Notes: generated by a model from the letters alone, not told the origin. Shown: positions 1-45,012, counted from the stretch's first letter. The stretch: 64,000 nt of DNA from Theristus sp. LFF4_11 (GCA_030248135.1 JASANC010001499.1:1-64000); one strand, 5' to 3'. A program made the numbers and translations.

Positions 1-560
1 AAATAAGTAACACGATTTTCAGAATAGGTTTTTCGTGTCTAGAGCGTATGAAAAATCGTCCGATGAAAATTTTTTCGCGGCTCCAAGCACAACTTTGGGT
101 GTTCGTTTCGTGTGCACAGAACCGCGTTTGTGGCTTATACTATGCTCGCTGCAGGGCAGCGAGAAAGTTTGAAAAACGCGCGCGAGGGGAAAACGGCTCA
201 TATTATGCGTGATGCGCTGTCCGCTCGCTGACGCTCGCTCGCGCATCCGCATGATTGAAAGGGCGAACACATGTTGATTACATACCAGAAAAAAAAATAC
301 CAAGGAAAATAAGTAACATCAATTTCAGAATAGGTTTTTCGTGTCTACAGCGTATGAAAAGTAGTCGGATAAAAATTTTTTCACGGCTCCAAGCACAACT
401 TTGGGTGTTCGTTTCGTGTGCACGGAACCAAGTTTGTGGCTTATACTATGCTCGCTGGAGGCAGCGAGCAATTTTGAAAAAAGCGCGCTGGGGTATAACG
501 GCTCATATTATGCGTGATGCGCTCTCCGCTCGCTGCGCTCGCTCGCGCATCCGCATGATT
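1..560. repeat. Tandem duplication, about 306-bp unit, two copies
   Basis: Two adjacent copies, about 1-255 and 306-560, share most of their sequence in the same order. Shared words include aataggtttttcgtgtct, the 'ggctccaagcacaactttgg' stretch and the 'gctcatattatgcgtgatgcg' stretch. Each copy ends in an arm rich in gctcgc that can fold on itself. No coding sense is convincing in either copy. The first copy begins at the window edge, so the array may extend to the left. Confidence 0.8.
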
Positions 561-1018
561 CATAATTCAAAAAAGTTTCTTGACTCCTTTGTTAACCTGA
601 TGGAAAGATAGTTTGCTTTACCCAGGATAGCGAAATCTTTTCGGAGTGAATTGAATTTTTAATGAGCGATCTGTATTTTGGAAAACTCCAATTGTGCACA
701 GAAATATTTTTTGAATGTGCACGTGCAAATTTTTTTCAAGCCCATCCATACAATGAAAAATTACATAAAACGCATTTGTTTGACAGCATCTACTTTTCAG
801 GAATAGTACATGATAAATTAAAACAACGGTTTGCAAAATTGCACATTGCGTTCCCTTGGGAACAATGGCAGTAACATCCAATTTGAACAACTTTTTATGC
901 GACGTGCATGTGCATTTTGCCGCCAATCAATAGAACAGTTTCACGAATTCCACATAGCCTAGACCAAATAAAGCCAAAAACTACATAAAACATTAACCAC
1001 AAAACAACGAGCTTACAC

Positions 1019-9873
<8,855 letters not shown>

Positions 9874-11614
9874 CGGTGTTGTATTTCTTTCGAATCGATC
9901 ACTGCACAAATCGAAGACACGTTAGATTTGAGTCGCTCTATTCAATCAACAAATTAATATTGAACAACTGCTTTCCATTATTCTTTGAGTTCTGGTTTTA
10001 TGGTCTGGTTCATCCACAGTTCGCCGTTCGATTGTAGAAATTTATGATGGTACTACGGTCATTTGTGTCATGCAACGTGAAATTGGTTCGGAACCTTTTC
10101 AAAGTAATAAATTGGTCACGTTCACGGACAGAGATATGCATGTGTAGCATTGTGTTGATAACAGACCGAGCATACTGCTGCTGTACGGTTCACCTAACAC
10201 TCTATTAACCAGAAACTCATCATTCACGCATGTCAATCTGTCTGCCCACACAAAACAGCCACCACACGGTTCGTTACCAATGGCATCATGAAAACATGTA
10301 CTGGCCGCCCAAATAAACACTCAACGCCACCAGACTGCTGGGGTAACTCAATTAATAACGTCGTGGTATTGGTCCTGCTTGTTATTCCGCCACCATGACA
10401 CAAACACTGAAAGGGCCCTAAACGTGGCAAGCAGTCGCTATTCGTAAAGATGGAAAAAAGTTTTGAACGATAAGGGTACCTTGAGAACGTTTGTTAAAAC
10501 TTGTTATCGAAACCGTTTTCAGGGATCATGCAGTGTAATTAATTGTCAAAACCATTTTTACTCGTTTTCGTTGCTTCAGCCTGTACAGAACCCACAATGT
10601 TTGTTAGCTGGAAAACCTGCTGCACTTTTCATTATTGATCAAAGCTAATATAAAAACTGCCGTGGAATCGATATTTTGATAGTCCAATAAACTTCACGCG
10701 GCTTAGCAACGTGCGGCTGAAAAAGAGATGTTAAACAAAAGATATGAGATTATTGACCGGAATGAATCCATTCCCAGCATCAGAAACGACAAAATGAATT
10801 TTAAAAAGTCCAATGTGTGCATGATTTTTGTGTATGGATATTCATTTTTTTGCAATTTTTGATTGATTAAAAATTGTATTGTAAGGTAGACAGCTGGCTG
10901 AGTGAAAACTGTGGCAGATACCTTGTTTTTTTCAATTCAGCAAACTGTAACAACAATTTTGTTGTTTCAACAATTTCAAATATTTTGTTGCTAAAAACTC
11001 GTGTGTGCCCGCAAAAGTAGGTGAAAAGTCATTACTTTCAAACCTAGTTTCATTGAGGTGTGACTGTAGTGGAAACAAACAAAAATTGACATGAGAAAAC
11101 GCGAACGTGGGTCAAAAAGTACATTTTATAACCGCAAATTTCAAACTTTCAAACACACACAGCAAGAACATTATGTGATTCTGGCAGAAAAACAGTACGC
11201 AAACAATTTGTACAAAAAAACCAGTAACTTTTTTTTAAACGACGAAAATCACTGTTACTTGTTTGCGGTTGCAAGTTTGTGCCACATTGTGTGTTTCCTC
11301 ATCAACAAATTGCATCAAAAAAATCAACGCCAATTTTAACTTAAACAAATCAACGACACACATTCAGTAAATGTTTGGGATGCGTTCTGATCAAAACACA
11401 TACTCATTTTTTACATGTCAGACAAACTGAAATTTCGAAAACAAAAACATAAACCATCAAGCTAGGCCACGAAAAGTATGCTAGAACCACCACAACTGCT
11501 GTGTCTAATGGCTTTTTTGCTGTGCTCGCTCACAACTTCTTGCCAGTGTTCCACCAAACCTCAGCAAGTTTGAATTTCAGCTGAGTCAACAACATCAAAA
11601 ACGATCAGCACACG
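9874..11614. promoter_or_regulatory. Shared head-to-head upstream region (1.7 kb)
   Basis: This interval separates the divergent starts of the lectin/EGF gene (minus, ATG at 9873) and the Hint gene (plus, ATG at 11615). It has A/T-rich runs but no clear gene, no confident TATA box and no mobile-element ends that I could define. A 31-codon ORF at 11479 starts like a signal peptide (MLEPPQLLCLMAFLLCSL) but stops before the Hint acceptor. Promoters for both genes presumably lie here; this is inferred from position. Confidence 0.4.
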
Positions 11615-13230
11615 ATGGCCAAGCTGCAAATACTCTTCACAGTGTCAGTTTTGCTCGTAATCACCACCGCGCATGACAGTGAACATACAATCCAGCACAA
11701 ACTTATGCCAACATACCCGCCAATCGACGGTGCTGACAACAACGACGGTCTGAACAACAACGATGGCATCCAGTACTATTACGCCGTGGAAATTGGCGTA
11801 ACAGAGGCGACCCCGGATGCGGATGCCTCGAAAAACCAGAATCAGCCATGTTTCACCGGCGATCAAATGGTGCAGACAAAGTCGGACGGTCAAAAGCGCA
11901 TCGACCAACTGAGTATTGGTGAAGAGGTTTGGAATTTTACTGTGTTATTTACCGTAAAGTCTTGCATATAAGGTCTCCTTATATAAATTTGAAAATCAAA
12001 AAATTTCTGAAAAAAGTTGAATTTTGTGTGACAGCCTTATAAGTGGGAGGAGGTCTTATAAACCGAACATAAGGAATTCCGGGCGCTATAAACGAAGTAG
12101 GATTTTGACCAAGTCAAAATTTTGAATTTTTTGGTTTCCCGCCGTGTGACACTCCGCCCACTTTTGGGTGGGGGTCTTATAAATGGGAGGAACCTTATAT
12201 GCAAGACTTTACGGTAGATTCGTGGTTTTGAACTCTTTTTTTGTGGTTTGAGAAGTTGTTTTTGTGCTTACTTGTACAGTGAGATATGATCAACAAAAAC
12301 CTGTCACGATAGAAATTTGTCTTTGACGTTGGTCCCATTTTGTCTTGCCCAAGCAAAACAAATTTCAAAAAATCATTAAAAACAACACGCATGAACGCTC
12401 AAAAAAACTTTTCTTCAAGCGTCATATTTTTTTCAGATTGCCAGCGGCTTAGACGCCAATGGCGACGTTCTCTACAGTCCGATCACGGTGTGGTACCACC
12501 GTGACGAGCAGGCAACGGCAAACTATTTGCAAATCAACCTTGAATCGGGAAAACAATTGAAAATCTCGCCACAACATTTATTGCCACGATTGGAGTGTGA
12601 GAATAATGATGAGATCACAACAACAACTGCCGCTGACTCGATGGAGGGGGCTGAATTTGCTGAACGAGCGACGCTGGGTGAATGTCTGGTAACGCTGCAC
12701 AAAGGCAGACTGCTCAAAGACCGCATTCAACAAGTTCGTTTCAATTTTTTTCAAATCCTGATTTCTTTCTTTAAGCAGAAATGCTGGGCGCTTGTTTTGT
12801 CTTCAATTCTTTCAAGTAAACTGCTGCAATAACGTTTTTTTAAACAACAATTCGAGATTTGAAAGACATCGGTTTTAGTGCTTTTTGTTGGCTTTTAGAA
12901 AAAAGGCAGAAACAAATGATGGCGTCAAATGTCACTGATCATTGGTATTTCCAGTTTTTGATTCCCCAAAATACCCACTTTCAGATTTCGACCATTCGCC
13001 AAGTGGGCGCCTTCAATCCGGTCACCAAGTCCGGCGCAATTCTCGTCAATTCGGTGCAAAGTTCGTGCTACGCTGCGTTCGAGTCGCATCGACTTCAACA
13101 TCAAATCGCCCGTGTTTACACGGAAATCGCGGGACTATTCGGCATGGACTCTATTGAAATTCACGAATCAAAGGACGTTTTCATGATGGTGAAGGCGCTG
13201 AAAGTTGTCGGTGATTGGTTGACGCTTTGA
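11615..13230 (+). CDS. Secreted Hint-domain (hedgehog-related) protein
   Basis: Exons 11615-11926, 12437-12733 and 12985-13230, all phase 0, give 284 residues. A signal peptide (LQILFTVSVLLVITTA) is followed by about 55 acidic and Asn-rich residues. A Hint domain then opens at the catalytic Cys (QPCFTGDQMVQT) and continues with KRIDQLSIGEEV, the His block KISPQHLLP and TKSGAILVNSV-SSCYA near the end. In hedgehog and nematode hog proteins this domain cleaves itself at the Cys. No Hedge, Wart or Ground domain is seen, so the released N-terminal piece would be short and of unknown function. The acceptor tttcag 34 nt before the ATG suggests trans-splicing or a 5'UTR intron. A MITE occupies intron 1. 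Confidence 0.88.
11950..12216. mobile_element. MITE family B, copy 2
   Basis: Starts TA-CCGTAAAGTCTTGCATATA and ends TATGCAAGACTTTACGG-TA, a perfect terminal inverted repeat of at least 20 bp inside TA. It is 267 bp long with no ORF. The inner blocks match copy 1 at 7645. It begins 24 bp after the donor of Hint exon 1 and lies wholly in the intron. Confidence 0.85.
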
Positions 13231-14600
13231 AGAAAGAGGCTGCGTTTTTATACAATTCTTTATGGCTTGGGAGTTTCGATTGGTTGGTTCAGCCGATTTT
13301 TTTAAATGTAACTCTTTCTGACATTATATGCTCAAATTAAAACTTGTGATGCACAGATGCCAGAACACGGACAGTAGTAGTACGTAGTGCATTCACTCAT
13401 TCATTCATTCATTTTATTTTGCAACAATGCAAGATGCTCCGCTAAAACTTTAAGACAGCATGAGATGCGGAGACCCATATCATTAAGCTTCATTAAGTCA
13501 TCAAGTTCGGACCCCTGGAACTGTGACCCCAACGCTCTTGGCGTTATCGTTCATTTGATTGCTTGTTGAAGAGACAAAGGGGAGGAACGCAACAGTAATA
13601 ATGTGTGTTTAACAAATTCTGATACCGTCTGTTCCATTCCGTCACTGTCCCCTTGGTTTGACACAAGTTTCTTCCTTTGGTTTTTTTAAAATGTTTTCAA
13701 CATTTTAGATGTTTGGTTTTTAGTTAAATGGAAGTAATAAATGGACAGAACAAGTCTTTCTGATGCGGTTTTGTGGCTGGTCAAAAAAAAACGCGTCACA
13801 TACTGTGAATGCACATAAAAATGAAAATGTTTTCTGATATGTGTGATGTTACGCTTCTTGAATTTAAAAAATTTGCACATATAGCTTTCGCAACCACAGT
13901 TGTACAAATGTGGCATATAAAATAAGCAAACTCTTTTCAGTGGATTTCAATGCTTATCAGTGTTGAAGTTTTTAATTTGCTGATTTGCTTTCAACTTTTT
14001 ACTTTTGCATGTTCTGCAGAAACTGATCCGAATAATCACTGGAGATTTGTCTGCAAAATACACCATTAGCCACACTTGAAATTTTAAAAGTTTTTGGCCT
14101 GTGTGTTGGTAAGTTGACGGGGTAAGTTTTTTTGCATTTTTTTGCTGACACATCGAAGCGTTTTTGCACCTGTGTGTCTGTCGTTGAAATTAATAAAAAC
14201 AACATGGAAACAAAACATCACAACCGTTTTCGTGATGAAAAGCAATCACAAACTTTCACTGTTCCGACATTTCACAATTACAAATGTTATGTGTAACGTG
14301 ACTTTTTATAAACTAGTTTAAAATTCGAGCACTTTCTCTTTCTGTTGCAAAAGCAGACAGGCCATGTTAAAAAAAGTCAATCAGTACGATTTTAGCTAAT
14401 TTGGTTCGCGATTTTTTTTTGATTTCATGTCTAAAATTGATAACCAGTGATTGGTTTTAACTTTTGTGTGATTGCCGATGAGTTTCTTGGAATGGGAATC
14501 TTGGTTACATGACTTAGCTACATAATGGTATACACGTAAGAATTGTATTTTGCTCTTTCAAAAAAGTCTCCTTTCCATTTCCAGCTCGAAAAAAAACGGT
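13231..14600. other. Intergenic, Hint to DB gene
   Basis: AT-rich, with no supported gene. At 13387-13480 it carries a repeat that begins with ATTC runs and the phrase 'agacagcatgaga'. A related copy is at 30244-30325 inside a kinase intron. The remainder shows only short A/T runs. The DB-gene acceptor (tttccag, ending at 14584) closes the interval. Confidence 0.5.
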
Positions 14601-16627
14601 ATGAAACCGAAAACGGCCATTTTCTGCCTGTATACGGCGTCAGTTTTGATCACGCCGCTCATCGACGGCCACGAGGTACACCCGAAGCCTATCCATCATA
14701 AGTTAATGCCAAAGTACAACGCTTCGGAGGCCACCACTACCGTAGCCAGCACTGCTGCGCCAGTGCCGGTCACGATCATTCACCTTATACAGAATCAACG
14801 GCCCAGACAGCGGCCGAGACCGGCCGTAACGCAGAGACCGCCGATTCGCACCACGTACGGACCGTACGAGCTACGCGGCTTCGATCGATATGGACCGTAC
14901 GATCCGTTGAATCCGAATCCGCATCGTTATCAGTTCGATAAGCATCATGTTGGTCGTTGTGTTTTTTTTTCGCTGGTGCTTTGGAGTGTGTACTACTGCG
15001 GCTTTGGCTGGCATTTTTTGGACGGGCCAGTTTGAAAGAGACCCACTCCACTGATTGGCGTCAGCATCAAACGGGCGCACATTGCAATGACAGATCAAAG
15101 CGACGCCTGATTGTTTTCATTCGTTTCTGAAAATGAGATTTCTATCGATATTCAACAAAGGTGAAATTTGAGTGTTTTCTTCTCTCAAAGCAAAAAAAAA
15201 GCGTTTTCTTCAGCCGAACGGTGGTTCGTGGCCGACGAGGGAGGAGTCACAGGCACGACTGAAGCGATGTATCACGAAGAAGCGAGTCCCGTGGGACTGT
15301 CAGCTGGCACTGGGCACTTACGACTTGCTGACAGCTCTTAATGTTCGTGGCATTTGAAGATTATTGCGACCACGCAAAACACGTGGTATGGTGCGTGTAC
15401 CACAGTGATCAACGTCGTTTTGCGCGTGACATTTTCTAATCAAAGAGACCATTTCAAGTTTTCCTTAAAAAAATCAACAACTACAATTGTTTTCTGGTTC
15501 AAACGGTGAGGAGGAAGAAGAAATTCGGTCTCTTTTGCATCAAAAGATTTGAACAAAGACACTGTTTCCCGCCAAAAACCACTTCTGTGGCCGCCACTTG
15601 TTTTGCAGACGCCTGCTTCAATCAATCGGGTTGACAGTGTCACGATAATCACGTTTTTTTCAAGAAATCACCACAGCTGCGCCACTTGCAGTCGAACACT
15701 CTAAATTGTAGAGAATCAGCTGATTGGTTGGTGATGCACACTGTGCAGAAAGTGCTGTTGGGGGGGGGAGGAGGGGGGGGGGCGAAGTTTGGTATATGAA
15801 GAAAGTATGCGTCCCGCGCATCCTCGACCAATCAGCTGATTCCCTATAATCCAGAGCGTCCCTATAAAACATTCAGGTCGGCATGGCGTACTACTACAAC
15901 GCGTGCACCCCTCGGCACATCGAAACAATCGTGCGCTGTGCCGGCTCTCGCGAACTCGACCAACGCGACTGTTGCCACGACAAAGGTTGCATTCGGAGGC
16001 ACAAGCGCACTATAGAAACCTTGAAACAAAACAATCAAGACACATGGGTGCTCAGTACAGTTGTGTTGTTGTTGGGGATTTTAGGCGCGATGTTTTCCGT
16101 CACGGCTAACACCAGAGAAAAGCGTACAGAACGCCGTCGAGTAGGGCGCCCATCGAGTTTTGCTCTGTCATTCAGTGTCTATCCAGCCATCGGCGGGGCT
16201 CGATCCCCCGATCGCACAGACAGCGAGTCTAACGCGCTACCACCAGGCCACGAGCGGTGACAGTTGTGGGCAGTTTACTGTTAAGGGGCGTTCATGAAGC
16301 AGTATTTAGTGACGCTTAGCTGTGTGGTCACTAAATACTGCTTCATGAATGCCGCATAACTGTTGATGCGTGCGTGCGTGTGTGGTGTGCACAGGCGTGT
16401 CGCGGTCGTGTCTGCGCATGTGCCGCAAGGACCACAACGCGCACATGCTCATGGACACGTATCGAACGCGTATGAACACGAACATCGCCGGTCATTGCGC
16501 ACAGCACCAGCACCGCATCAAGGACTGCTACCGCATGGCGGCTGGCATCCGACTGATCGACAACTTCTGGGAGGACGTGCTGGAGGAGGATGGCGGGCCG
16601 CATCCGGGCTTCATTTTTGGCCGGTGA
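14601..16627 (+). CDS. Secreted DB-module protein (272 aa)
   Basis: Exons 14601-14948, 15214-15342, 15877-15985 and 16395-16627 join in phase (0, 0, 1). A signal peptide (AIFCLYTASVLITPLIDG) precedes HHKLMPKY, a Thr/Ala stretch and an Arg/Pro-rich region. The second half fits the DB module, a Cys-rich domain found largely in nematode secreted proteins: LKRC...VPWDC...NAC, then VRCAGSRELDQRDCCHDKG, SCLRMC and a last GHC...DC. The first Cys pair has only one Cys where many members have CC. DB proteins are extracellular; no enzymatic role is established. Exon boundaries are inferred from splice signals and phase agreement. An alternative reading as a phospholipase A2-like protein (CCHD) was considered and fits the Cys spacing less well. 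Confidence 0.75.
15689..15866. mobile_element. MITE family A, copy 2
   Basis: Left end cagtcgaacactctaaattg, then 'gaatcagctgattggttggt'. The right end has ccaatcagctgattccctat. The middle has a long G tract (15760-15782). It lies in intron 2 of the DB gene and ends about 8 bp before the acceptor of exon 3, so its right arm supplies or crowds the polypyrimidine and branch region of that intron. Confidence 0.7.
16100..16256 (-). repeat. tRNA-derived SINE
   Basis: On the minus strand the head reads cctggtggtagcgcgtta (A box) and ggggatcgagcccc (B box). It continues with a body that includes 'cagagcaaaactcgatg' and ttctctggtgtt. A related copy is at about 31960-32080. It lies in intron 3 of the DB gene. 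A tRNA-derived head with a shared unrelated body is the usual SINE layout. Confidence 0.65.
16291..16349. repeat. Perfect 23-bp stem-loop
   Basis: Arms 16291-16313 and 16327-16349 are exact reverse complements, with a 13-base loop. The arm begins ttcatgaagcagtatttagt. It lies in intron 3 of the DB gene, 45 bp before the last exon. It could be a tiny foldback element or a source of small RNA. Confidence 0.85.
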
Positions 16628-18449
16628 AGTTTTTTTTAGTTTTTTTTCTATTGGACTATTTTTTTGTAAATTCGTGAAACTGTCTGCTTTGTTAGTCTGT
16701 AAAACATCACAAAACTTTGCATTTCTTCGCAACTTGGTTACACTTTTTAGTTTGCCACCGGTTTTTACAGTTTTTGTGTTCTTGATACTTCCATTTGGTT
16801 GACGCGTTTTGGTTATCTTTTTTGTGAAGAGTGAATGTGAAACAATAATAATTGTGATAACAAAACGGTTTTGTCGAATATACCACTAGCATTTGATTCC
16901 GAAGCATTTTCAGTTCGGCCAAGATACTCGATGTTCAGGGAGGCCATGCCATGAGACTAAAAAAGAAAGAAAAACCGCTTCTCTGACAACAACACAAAAA
17001 CTACGATAACTGAATGTTTATTTATTCACAATATCTGGCACGCATATAAGAGAGCAGTAGCAAATCAAGGAAGTGGCAAAAAACAAGGTGCAAAGTCTTT
17101 TTAAAACATACGCTTTTCAGTAAACTACCGGAATCAATAGAAGCTCAAAAAATCATTTTGTTTCTCCACACAAAACAGGAGCAAAACACACTGCAAAACA
17201 CAACCAACAAAAAAAACATGGCTAGCAAAATTCGAAATAAGAAGTCAAAAACTGAACACGCATTATCAAAAAACAACAACTCGCAACACCGGCTTTTCAA
17301 AAAATAATAAAATCTCATAAAATGAAATTATTTCATTGAATAAATTTCATTAAGTGAACATAACTACTTGAAACACAGTCAAAATGGACAAAAAATCAAA
17401 TCAAATTCTGTTTTGCAGATACGAAAGCCTTTTAAAAATGCATAAGTTTCAACAATTTTGAAAATGAACTGACAAAATCATCCGCACGTAGCTAGGAGAG
17501 CAGACAATAAATCGATACAAAATAATCAACATATCTGATACTTGCATTGTATAGTGAGCTAAAGCAGTGGAAAGCTTACATAACCATCGTTACCATATCA
17601 GCAAAAAGTTTTTCAACAACCAACAAGACAACACCAAAATAATAAATACAAACCCCCCTAAAAAGTGACGAACCTTTGTAAAACACAACTCAATTTGTTT
17701 ACTTCGTTCGTACCATAGAAAATCATCAACCTTCTGTAAAATTTTAAAATTGATAACTGGCTGATCGTAAGAAATCACAAAACATCGGCGTTTTTCACTG
17801 GTTTGAAATCAATCTTCAAAGGCAGCACACCACAAGAAAGTCGAAGCACACAATGTGAGAGCAAAAAACAAAACACAAACAATATAAACTAAAAACACGT
17901 GTTTCCAGACCAAAATCTCGCCGATAAGTATAATTGGCACAATCAAAAGCTGTAATACAGGAAAACACCGAACTTGGGTGTCAAGAGACCAAGTTTACTA
18001 AAGTGGCTGTTCATTAGCAACTGTCAGACTTAAAGTGACGTCATGAAAAACACTGCAGCACTGAAAAAATACACAAAAACACACAGTCTTCTTACTGCAA
18101 GCCGATCGCCTGACATTACCTGACAAACGGAGAATAGTATTTTTCCCAATGGCATTATTACAGATTGATTTGAACATGTCAGACGGAAATGCTTCCTTGC
18201 GTCAAAAACACTAGCACAACATCCGTCTGGGCTGCCCATCATTTTTTGTTGGCCCGGTCCTTGTCGTACTGACGAGCCTGGGGGCCCGCGGTATACGCTT
18301 ACCAGGCGAAACCGCAAGAAACAGTGCTTGCACTAGTTGTTATGCTATACATATATTCGGACTCAAATAGCTGCATGTCCTATTGAGGATGACGTCAGAG
18401 CTCGTCTGACAGCTTCCAACAAACAGAGACCACACAAAAATCGCCCTAA
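16628..18449. other. Intergenic, convergent 3' ends of DB gene and kinase
   Basis: Low-complexity A/T-rich sequence with many poly-A-like runs on the plus strand and no supported ORF. The poly(A) signals of both convergent genes should fall here. At 18190-18310 there is a SINE-like block (gacgagcctgggggcc) that resembles blocks at 25.2, 25.4 and 61.2 kb. Confidence 0.5.
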
Positions 18450-42579
<24,130 letters not shown>

Positions 42580-42604
42580 TTTCCTATCCTTTGAATTTCT
42601 CCAT

Positions 42605-42607
42605 CTG
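42605..42607 (-). other. Splice acceptor before the kinase start codon
   Basis: On the minus strand cgtttctgCAG lies 25 nt upstream of the kinase ATG. No coding exon is expected upstream. It is either a trans-splice (spliced leader) acceptor or the end of a 5'UTR intron. The same arrangement is found before four other genes here. Confidence 0.55.
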
Positions 42608-42752
42608 CAGAAACGACGTCCCCACGTTACTCACTCACTCAAAAGAGAAATGTGTGGTCACCTTACGTTAGGGTTGTTAAAAAACAAAATCAACAAAAAT
42701 AATCATTTTTGTTTTTAATTTTTTTTTAAATTTGAAAAATCAAAGTTGTGCT

Positions 42753-43294
42753 CAGTAGCGAAAGTGCGGGGGGGGTGGGGGGGGGGGGTCCACCCCCCCT
42801 CAGCCGAAAATCCTGCCCGTGCACGGGCAGATACCCGTGTACCCCCGCTCCCCCCCTTTACCTCGACACGGGTACTAGACTCCCCCCCACCCCCCCCCAC
42901 CCCCCTCCGCGAGAAAACACGGGATCGCACCCCCCCTCACGGTGGTCAATCTCATCTCAATTTTTTCCAAAATACCGTAATTTTTGCATTTTTCTTGACG
43001 TTTGTGTCTGTCCCTGCATAGATTTTGTTGTTTCTGACCAAACAAGCAGCTTGTTTGCATAAAATATTCTGTATTTTACAAGAATTTCTGTGTTTTTCTA
43101 AGGCAAAAATTTGGTATTACCCGTGCGATCCCGTGCACCCCCCCTCACGAAATTTTTCTGCCAGTGCACCCCCCCCCTCAGGAAAATTTGCTGCCCGTGC
43201 ACCCCCCCCTCACCGAGAAGGCACCTGACCCCCCCCCTCTAAAATTTGGCAAACACCCCCCCCCCCCTCACCCAAGGTCCCGCTTTCGCTACTG
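42753..43294. mobile_element. hAT-type MITE, copy 2
   Basis: A 542-bp relative of copy 1, in opposite orientation inside. It starts CAGTAGCGAAAGTGC and ends CGCTTTCGCTACTG. The 8-bp target duplication GTTGTGCT lies at 42745-42752 and 43295-43302. It lies upstream of the kinase gene. Confidence 0.9.
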
Positions 43295-44131
43295 GTTGTG
43301 CTAAATCAATCAGGGAGTTTGAAGAACCACATATGATATGCAAGCGCCTAGGGTGGTTTGTTAAAAAAAACAAAAATCGTCATTTTTGTTTTTTTTAAAG
43401 AAAAATTAAAAAAAAATTTCAAAAATCAAAGTTGTGCTAAATCAATTAGGGAGTTCGAAGAACCACATATGATATGCAAGCGCCTCCGGAATGACTCCCG
43501 TATGGCGGAACTTTGGAGATTTTGTTTTGGTGACCTCAATTACCCTTTTTCCAAACCGTTACCATACCTCTTCTAGTGTTTTGACCCCCAAAACGTCACT
43601 AATTGTCCCCAGCCCAAGTGAAAATACACATACCGGCTTGAAATTCGATCAATTCTGATGATGTGTCGCGACGGCAGGACACGAAACGGCAACCAGACAA
43701 CGTAACGCTTGCAAACGGAGCAGCTCGGACGCTCAAATTTAGATTGCGAGGCGAATCGTCACCTTATCTGCATCGGAAATGGTAAGCCAACCTTTGGGAC
43801 GCTCAAAAACTTCATCGCAGATGTTGTTGGAGCCTGAAATCAGTCGGTAAAGCGGTCCAAAATCGACCGCTACAGGTTTTACGAGGTAATATCAAAGAAA
43901 ATTTTTGTTGAACTTTCAAAAAATTGTGCCAAACAGAGCATATTAGAGGAAAATTTTTCGAAAAAAATCGGCATTTTTGTTTTTTTTAATTACTTTTTTT
44001 AAACAAATTTTGATTTTTGTTTAACAACCCTACAAGCGCCTCCCGAATGTCTCCCGCATGGCGGAACTTTGCAGATTGTTGCCGATTTGTCGTCATGAAG
44101 AAGCGCGGCGTTGCCCATCAACAACGGCATG

Positions 44132-44995
44132 CGGTCGATCCGGTACCGGTCGATCCGGTACGGTCGATCGGGTACCTGGTCGATCCGGTACTCGGTCGAT
44201 CCGGTACCAATTAAAATTTTCAGCTGTTTTAGCATTCAATTCGATTTGTTTCTGATTTGTTTTCCATTTTTCTTTGTTTCTCTCAATTTCTCTGATGTCT
44301 TTAGGTTTTGATGTCTCTGATACCGCAGGTTTTTCGCAGGAAATATCAAAATAAAAACAACAGACATTTTTCCTCAACTCCAAAAGAGAACCAAATCAGT
44401 CTTCATATTTTTATTTTGCGTTTTCGTGTTCTCCTTTTCTTGCTGAGCTGACAAGTTTGCAAATTTTCACCGTCTTGGGGCTTTATTCTTCTGGAAAATG
44501 GTTCAGAAAATGGTTCCTTGTAGTCCTTGTCAGAGTCAGGTCTGGCGACTTTTTCAAGCTTTTCCCTTGCCTCTGCTATGCTTTTGATTTTCCCCCGCTC
44601 CCAATAGGCAGTTTGAGCGCCCGAATTATGATTCGCCAGTGGTTTTCACTCGCAACAGGGACCAAGCACCAGCTGCATCGTCAGCTTGCAACAGGCATAA
44701 AGTCAATTCGAACATAAACACATGAAATAAATACCATCCAGATGAAAGTTGTTCGGTTTCATGTCTTTCTGTGCTGTATAAATGTTTCAGCAATCAGAGA
44801 AACCAAAGAAAAATCTAAAATATAACGAATTGAACGCTAAAACCCGTAAAACAGCTGAAAATTTCAATTGGTACCGGATCGACCGAGTACCGGATCGACC
44901 TGGTACCGGATCGACCGCCCTAGAAAATTGCCAGGTACCGGATCGACCGGTACCGGATCGACCGTACCGGATCGACCGGTACCGGATCGACCTAC
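44132..44995. mobile_element. Inverted-repeat element with satellite-like arms
   Basis: The left arm (44132-44212) is built of ggtcgatccggtacc units. The right arm (44868-44993) is built of ggtaccggatcgacc, the reverse complement. Flanking inner sequence is also inverted: aattttcagctgttttagca on the left and gctgaaaatttcaattgg on the right. The centre is about 600 bp with no ORF of note. This is a foldback-type layout. Confidence 0.7.
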
Positions 44996-45012
44996 ACTAC
45001 CTACAGCCGTTT

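Noticed and set aside
618..926. Minus-strand ORF with a CTCTS start as the last exon of the EGF gene
   Set aside because: No acceptor in the right phase and no EGF-like Cys spacing beyond one CxC.
15877..16627. Phospholipase A2-like gene (CCHD motif)
   Set aside because: The Cys pattern and the GVSRSCLRMC continuation fit a DB module better, and the usual PLA2 calcium loop was not seen.
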